Shown: piece by piece, positions 58,570-64,000 of the stretch
How the letters are laid out: each line of letters opens with the position of its first letter
How positions within the stretch are numbered: position 1 is the stretch's first letter
Assembly: GCA_921293015.1 (NCBI GenBank)
Contig: OV121087.1
Span: forward strand, 384,501 to 448,500
Source of the DNA: Phorcus lineatus
Lineage: Eukaryota > Mollusca > Gastropoda > Trochida > Trochidae
DNA length: 64,000 bases
Reading direction: 5' to 3'
Translations under genes and position numbers: made by a program
The notes under the pieces: generated by a model
The model's database searches: none
What the model saw: only the letters and a program-made list of their open reading frames with translations
What the model was told of the DNA's origin: nothing

Positions 58570-58965
58570 ATGATTAGATTGGACTTTATAAAAAATAAAT
58601 ACATTGAGAAACTGAGGGACAACAGCTCTCAAGTCAGCGAGTGCAGACTCTGGACCGGGTGCACGATCACAAATGGTAACACTCAATACGGCGTCATGAA
58701 CGTCAAGCTCCCTGGGCAAAACTGGCGTACAATTCGGATACATCGTCTCGCATACACCTTGGAACGATGCGGTCCCTCCCTGGTTCCCCCTCCTCGCAAC
58801 CTCGACGTCTCGCACCTGTGTGGGAACAGCCTGTGTATCTACAAAGAGCACCTTGTGCTTGAGTCACATATGGTCAACTTGTCTCGGGGAAGATGTTTCC
58901 GAATTGGAGTGTGTGTTGGACACGGTGAAAATCCGGATTGTTTAGTGAAGTGTAAACTAAACTGA
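58570..58965 (+). CDS. His-Cys box (His-Me finger) endonuclease, I-PpoI type
   Basis: A single-exon frame of 131 residues, visibly more GC-rich than its AT-rich surroundings. The first zinc site is formed by C25 (ECRLWTG), C84, C89 and H94 (SHLCGNSLC...EHL). The second is formed by C109, C115, H118 and C124. The predicted catalytic base is H82 in DVSHLC, the metal ligand is N103 in LES..VN, and an Arg lies in the RTIRIHRLAY strand. In I-PpoI the ligands are C41, C100, C105, H110 and C125, C132, H134, C138, with H98 and N119 catalytic; the spacings H-C, C-C, C-H, H-N and H-C are the same here (2, 5, 5, 9, 15). Every active-site and first-site residue is kept, so it may be an active nuclease. 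No intron, rDNA or transposon frame surrounds it, so its role (domesticated or mobile) is unknown. Confidence 0.87.
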   Translation: MIRLDFIKNKYIEKLRDNSSQVSECRLWTGCTITNGNTQYGVMNVKLPGQNWRTIRIHRLAYTLERCGPSLVPPPRNLDVSHLCGNSLCIYKEHLVLESHMVNLSRGRCFRIGVCVGHGENPDCLVKCKLN

Positions 58966-60180
58966 TCAGGCATAAAGGCCATCTTTACTTATCATTTGAG
59001 AAAATCGTTTTTCTTATACTTTGAAATAGTAATACATTCAGTTTCCGATTATTTTTATCATTGGCAGTAATTTCCCATAGATACTGCTATATCCTGTGCA
59101 AATTGCACTACCTTACGTTTCAACTTTTGTCGACTGCGTTTCATTTACTTTTATTGGATAACCTTCCGTTATTTTGTGAAATCTTTGACTTTAGAAACAG
59201 ACTTGCATAGGGCAGGGTAAGGTCATCAATGCCCTCGTATCTCTTTTCAGAAGGTTTTATAAATCCAAATTGATCCAAAGGATGTATTGTTTTACGTTAG
59301 TAAGTTAGTATGGATTTTTTATTGGTTTATCATAACATATATCCATGGGTGTAGATATTCAAGTTTTTTCCCATATTGCCATATTACAGCATTTTTTCAA
59401 TGGTGCAGATATCCAATTTTAAAACATACTTCAAGTTTTAGTGGCAGAAGTATAGATTCTAACGAAGTAAAATAATCAAGTATTGGTTAATTTGGAGAGC
59501 AATATGTACAATGGTGTTGATGTTTTATCCGCTATGTTTCACGTCTCAGTGGTAGTGAAATGTCTCCAATAAAAGTTTTGATAATTCTAACAAAGATTGG
59601 ACATTCTGAAGAAAGCAAAAACTAATCTGGTTCGAGGCCCTCGTGAGCGCTGTAGACAGCTGAACGCGGCAAGTGGAGAACCAGTGAGTGAGTGAGTGAG
59701 TTGAGCTTTAACGTGTTTTGAACAATATTTCAGTTATTAAACGCGTCGATGACAAGCATCCAAAAGAGAGTGGACAGATAAGGGAGAAAGAAATCGACAG
59801 GATAAGGGAAAAGACGGAAAGAGGGCATATCGAGAGATAGAGAGCAGGTTTTAGAAGAACTCAAATTTGGTCTGGATTCTACCCATCGACCTGTCCATGC
59901 GTAGCTGAATAGCTTACACTGACCAATATACTACTTCTGCCCCGATTTCATCTAGACAGTAGACCAGTTGGCCCGGTTTGGTCAATCGGCTGGTCATGCC
60001 AAGCACTTGGTTGCTTAGTTCTTCTCTATCCCTCTGTTTCTACATAATCTTCTCTTAGCCTAAATAGTTTATATCCCTCTTCTATGCCTCATTTCTCCAT
60101 TTCTTCTCAATTATTTCCTATCCTTCACGTTGCATTCACCTTCTTTCCCTGTTCTGTTGTGTCTGCTCTCTTGCAGATAT
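58966..60180. other. Intergenic, no supported gene
   Basis: Contains a (GTGA)n microsatellite at 59,684-59,700 and an AATAAA at about 59,568 that could serve the upstream ORF. No coding exon is seen. Confidence 0.55.
59684..59700. repeat. (GTGA)n microsatellite
   Basis: Four GTGA units followed by 'gttgagctttaacg', a style common in molluscan dispersed repeats. Confidence 0.8.
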
Positions 60181-60289
60181 TTTTCACTCTGCTTACAAGA
60201 TAGCGATGGCTAATAGGTCAATCTTGGTAAGAACTGGCAACTCCTACTGGGAGTACATCATCCTGGTATCCTCGGTGCTGCTAGCTGGA

Positions 60290-63200
60290 GTCTCGCTGGC
60301 ATGTAGCATCGCCCTTGTTGGAGCTCCGTGATGGGTCGGGACCCAGGGTGATGAACCCTTTTTTGCCTAAATATGGGTCGAAAAGGAAAAAAGAAGATCA
60401 ACGGATGATAGTTCCTCTGATTAGGAGGTTGCTCCATCAACTCCAACATCAAACGTTACAGCATCAACATCAAAAGTTAAATCAAATTCTCAATCATTAA
60501 ACAGCTGGCCACGGTTCTTGGTCATATCATCAGTTGATTGAGAAACGTTACGACTGAATCAATTTGCCACCGCCAAGACCATTCAAGGACTTGCTGGTGA
60601 TGTCCAGAATGTAAAGAAGATAAGGAATGGGTACCTTCTTATTGAATGCAAAACTAAACAACAGCCAATCACTCTTCAAACTCTTAAAACAATAGTTAAC
60701 ACTCCTGTTTAAGTTACTCAACACTCAACAGCAGCAAAGCCATCATCAGGGATAGGGATCGTTGTCTTGAAGATTCCTCAGAAGATGAGCTCCTTGCCAA
60801 CCTCAAGGACCAGGCAGTGACAGCTGTTAATCGCTTGCAGTCTGAGGGGATGGGGAAATCATTAAAACTCACACCAATCTTCTAACTTTTTCTTTGCCAC
60901 AGGCTCCTAAAATCGTCAACGCAGGCTACTACAAATTCAAAACCAACTCTACATTCCAAACCCACTCCAATGTTACCGTTGCCAGAAGTTAGGCCATGGA
61001 AGCAACTCCTGCAGGGCTGATGAGCGTGTCTGTCCCCGGTGTAGCAAGCCCGAGGATGACGACCACTCTGATGACTGCAAGGAGTCGCCCAAGTGTGCCA
61101 ACTGTGCTGGAGAACATTTGGCTTCCTCTAAGGAATCTCCAAAGTAGCAGCAGGAGTCTCAAATTCTCAAACTCAAATAGACTCAAAACATTCCCTTCCC
61201 TGAAGCTAAACGTCTGGTTCTTGAGGGTCCCAAAAAGCCTCTATATTCTTCCATAGTTTCCTCTGCAGCTGTTTCAAAAACGACAGTATCAACTCAAACA
61301 GACAAACAATGGGTGTCACATCCGCCTACTTAAACCACATTACGCAGCTAAACATTTTCAACAATAGGTACAATGACATTCCCTCTTCTTTCTGTTACAA
61401 ATCCTGGCAGTCAATTAACATCACTAAAAACTAAATCACAACCAACCTCATAGTCAAAAGATGCTTAAAAACAAAACAGAAAACATCAGATCGCATTTCA
61501 AAAGGCCAGCGGGATGTGGTCGAGGTCAATAATAAATTCAATTGTTTGGACCTAGAATCTGATGTCTTGATGGACACATCAGACATGCGGCAATCAGCCA
61601 ATACGCCTAAGAAGGGCCATAGGCCACGGTCCTTGGATCGTCGCCTTTCTCCAGTTAAAGCACCACCTTGAGGCCTTTTCTACTTTACCCTCTTATTTTT
61701 ACAATGGCAATCCTTCAGTGGAATTGTCAAAGTTTTAGAGTCAATTATAATGAATTATAAGCACGAAAATACAATCCTCAAGCAATTTGTCTTCAAGAAA
61801 CACATCTTAAAGACACGGATACAGTCTCAATGAGACCATTTGTTATCTACAATTCCATCCCTCCCCCCGCTGATAGGGCGAAAGGAGGTGCATCTATTTT
61901 GCTGCGTGATGATATTATTCACAGAGAAATTTCACTCACAACTCCCTTACAAGCTGTTGCTGTCAGCTTATCATTATTCAAAACTGTAACCCTGTTCTTT
62001 CTACATTTCACCATCTCAAGATCTTAATATCAAAGATCTTGACCAACTAATTAGTCAACTTCCAAAGCCCTTCATATTTCTTGGTGACTTTAATGGTCAT
62101 AATCCCCTCTGGGGTGGGAACACCTTTGATTCAAGAGGAAAACGACTTGAAAATTCTCTTGTCCAAAATGATTTATGCCTATTCAATGATGGTTCTAATA
62201 CCTATTTGCACCCTGCCACAGGTTCATACTCTGCAATAGAGTTATCAGTAACTGATCCATCCTTCTTGGAGGATACATTTTGAAGTGATCACTTCCCCAT
62301 TGTCTTAAAACACTCTTCGCCGTCCCTGAGGGTCACAACCCTCGTTGGAAATTTACTAAAGTCGACTGTTGCCTTTTGCCACAAACATCTTATATATGAT
62401 AAATTCAGCTGAACTGGTTGAGGCCTTTTCCAAAGGTCTCATCAATATTGCAAATGAAACTATCCCTAAAACCATCTTCTTGGCATAATGCTACTATTGT
62501 GTCTATTGCAAAACCAGGAAAGGATCATACAGACTCTTCTAATTATCGTCCCATAGCCTTAACAAGTTGCTTATGCAAAACTATGGAACGGATGATCAAC
62601 GATCGTCTCGTTTGGTACTTGGAAACCAACAAAATACTCACTGACATTCAATGTCCGAAAACAACGAAGTACCATTGATCATTTTGTACATCTAGAAACT
62701 TTTATTCGGGATGCATTTATAAACAAACAACATGCAGTATTCATATTTTTCGATTTGGAAAAAGCATATGATACAACATGGAAGCATGGCATCCTAAAAG
62801 ATTTACATGAATTTGGCATGCAGGGTCGTACAACTTTGTCTCAATAAAATTCGTAGATGGTCGTTGGAATATGGCTTTAAATTTTCTAGATAAAACTCCA
62901 ATTAAGGTCGTTCTGGAGGCCAAATTTCTTGGCGACCTTTTTGACACTAAACTCTCTTTTATCCCACATATAAAAGCACTTACAGCTAAATTTTTAAAAT
63001 AATTAGACCTTTTAAAGGTCGTCTCAAATGCTAAATGGGGTGGAGATGAGGAACCCTTCAAAACTGGACTATGGATCAATCATCTATGGATCTTCCCGTC
63101 CCTCATACATCCAAATGTTAGATACAATCCACCACCAGGGTGTCAGACTTTGACTTGGGGCCTTCAGAACATCTCCCGTTGAAAGCCTTTACATTTTTTG

Positions 63201-64000
63201 TTGAAAGGCTTTTACATCGAAGCTGATGAGCCATCTCTTGCAGATCGGTGCATCATGTTAGCACTTCAATATATAACTAAGCTCAAATCCAATCCTTCTA
63301 ATCCAGCTTACAACTGCGTATTCAATCTTGAGTAACAGCATTTGTATTCTTTAAAACCAAAAGCAATTACACCTCTCGGTATCTCTATTCAACAACATGT
63401 TGAAGAGTAGGATATCGACCTCTCAACTATTGCAGAACACGGTTTACTGACCACTCCGCCATGGCAGTTGGTCAAGCCCCGTGTTGCAATCAGCTTAACC
63501 ACTCATAAAAAATCTGACACCAATCAGTTAATATTCCAGGAGCCTTTCAACGAACTCAGAGATTTTTATTCTGACTACAAACCAGTAAACACTGATGGTT
63601 CTAAGGATGGCATGACAGTTGCTGCAGCAGCAACTGTTACACCTTCAACAACTTATGCTTCAAGGCCACATGATGGAAGCAGCATCTTCACTGCAAAGGC
63701 CATCCATTCAGCATATAAAAATCATCTCCTAACAACTACATAATATTTTCAGACTCTCTCTCTTGCTTACAAGCAATCAAAATTGTTAAAGTGATCACCC
63801 AATTATTAGGGATATTTTAACTGTTCATAATACATTTCTCGAATGCGACATCGTCTTTTGTTGGCTTACTAGCCACGAGGGTATAAGTGGCTGATTCAGC
63901 AGCTAAGTCAGCTCTCAAACTCAAACATGTCTCTCAAACTAAAGTTCCATTTACAGATTCAAAACCTGCTATCAAATCTTACATCAAACAGCGTTAGCGG
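60290..64000 (+). mobile_element. Decayed LINE (ORF1 zinc knuckles, APE endonuclease, RT, RNase H), cut by the window end
   Basis: Fragments in order: WPRFLVISS and ATAKTIQGLAGDVQNVKKIR (ORF1 core, 60,510-60,640); three zinc knuckles CYRCQKLGHGSNSC, CPRC...DDC, CANCAGEH (60,970-61,135); AILQWNCQSFR...PQAICLQETHL and FIFLGDFNGHNPLWGGNTFD (APE endonuclease, 61,705-62,200); IAKPGKDHTDSSNYRPIALT and FFDLEKAYDTTW (reverse transcriptase, 62,500-62,780); LDYGSIIYGSSRPSYIQMLD (thumb, 63,065-63,125); NTDGSKDG (RNase H start, 63,588). Many stops and frameshifts occur, and the RT segment that should hold the catalytic xADD box is deleted near 62,830-62,900. This layout belongs to the I/Jockey group. It is not functional. 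Confidence 0.88.

Noticed and set aside
58211-58573. 120-codon open frame upstream of the His-Cys box ORF
   Set aside because: AT-rich, Phe/Ile/His/Ser-rich chance frame with no motifs, and it overlaps the start of the endonuclease frame by only a few bases.
1-64000. CRISPR array, bacterial operon or prophage-type defence system
   Set aside because: Gene structure is eukaryotic throughout (introns, SINEs, LINEs), and no direct-repeat/spacer pattern of CRISPR type is present.

Overview
This 64-kb window is nuclear DNA from an animal, most likely a mollusc. It is AT-rich, has GT-AG introns, carries tRNA-derived SINEs with 'ttttaacgccgctttc'-type bodies, and holds decayed mariner, piggyBac-like and LINE elements. 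The lineage call rests on repeat style and on TRIM family expansion, not on a database match.

The left part (about 2.8-27 kb) is one large minus-strand gene that I recognise with high confidence as SLX4 (FANCP), the scaffold of structure-specific nucleases. I could place 23 coding exons. Twenty-one have mutually consistent splice phases; the first exon is less certain, and the boundaries around exon 18 are unresolved. In protein order they give a possible extra UBZ4 finger, the two canonical UBZ4 fingers, the XPF-binding MLR-like region, a BTB domain, a 2.7-kb acidic exon, the SLX1-side region up to the start of the SAP domain, and the C-terminal CCD helix domain. The SAP core exon could not be found, and a phase mismatch at the same point says an exon is missing or unrecognised. 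The introns hold a SINE with a clear target-site duplication, a 150-bp tandem array, a minisatellite, and a 2.45-kb piggyBac-like non-autonomous element filled with diverged satellite units. About 230 bp upstream on the same strand is a two-exon gene for an unrecognised 85-residue single-pass membrane protein.

From 28 to 31 kb there is a poly-G tract, a MITE rich in ACGTCG/AACGTT, and other repeats. From 31 to 54 kb lies a tandem cluster of three TRIM genes (RING, two B-boxes, coiled coil, NHL-like propeller), each with two exons. Copies A and C are intact. Copy B has a TGG-to-TGA nonsense change 27 codons before the ancestral stop. All three have the same interferon-response-like motif upstream. 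A and B are almost identical upstream of the gene but clearly diverged in intron 1 and exon 2, which suggests gene conversion or stepwise duplication. A 5'-truncated LINE with a long open reverse-transcriptase frame sits in the flank of copy B.

From 54 to 64 kb there are SINEs, a compact single-exon gene for a His-Cys box (His-Me finger) endonuclease of the I-PpoI type (58,570-58,965), and a decayed LINE with zinc-knuckle ORF1, APE endonuclease, partial reverse transcriptase and RNase H that runs off the end. The endonuclease ORF is the most unusual single gene here, and the TRIM cluster with its shared regulatory motif is the most interesting multi-gene arrangement.
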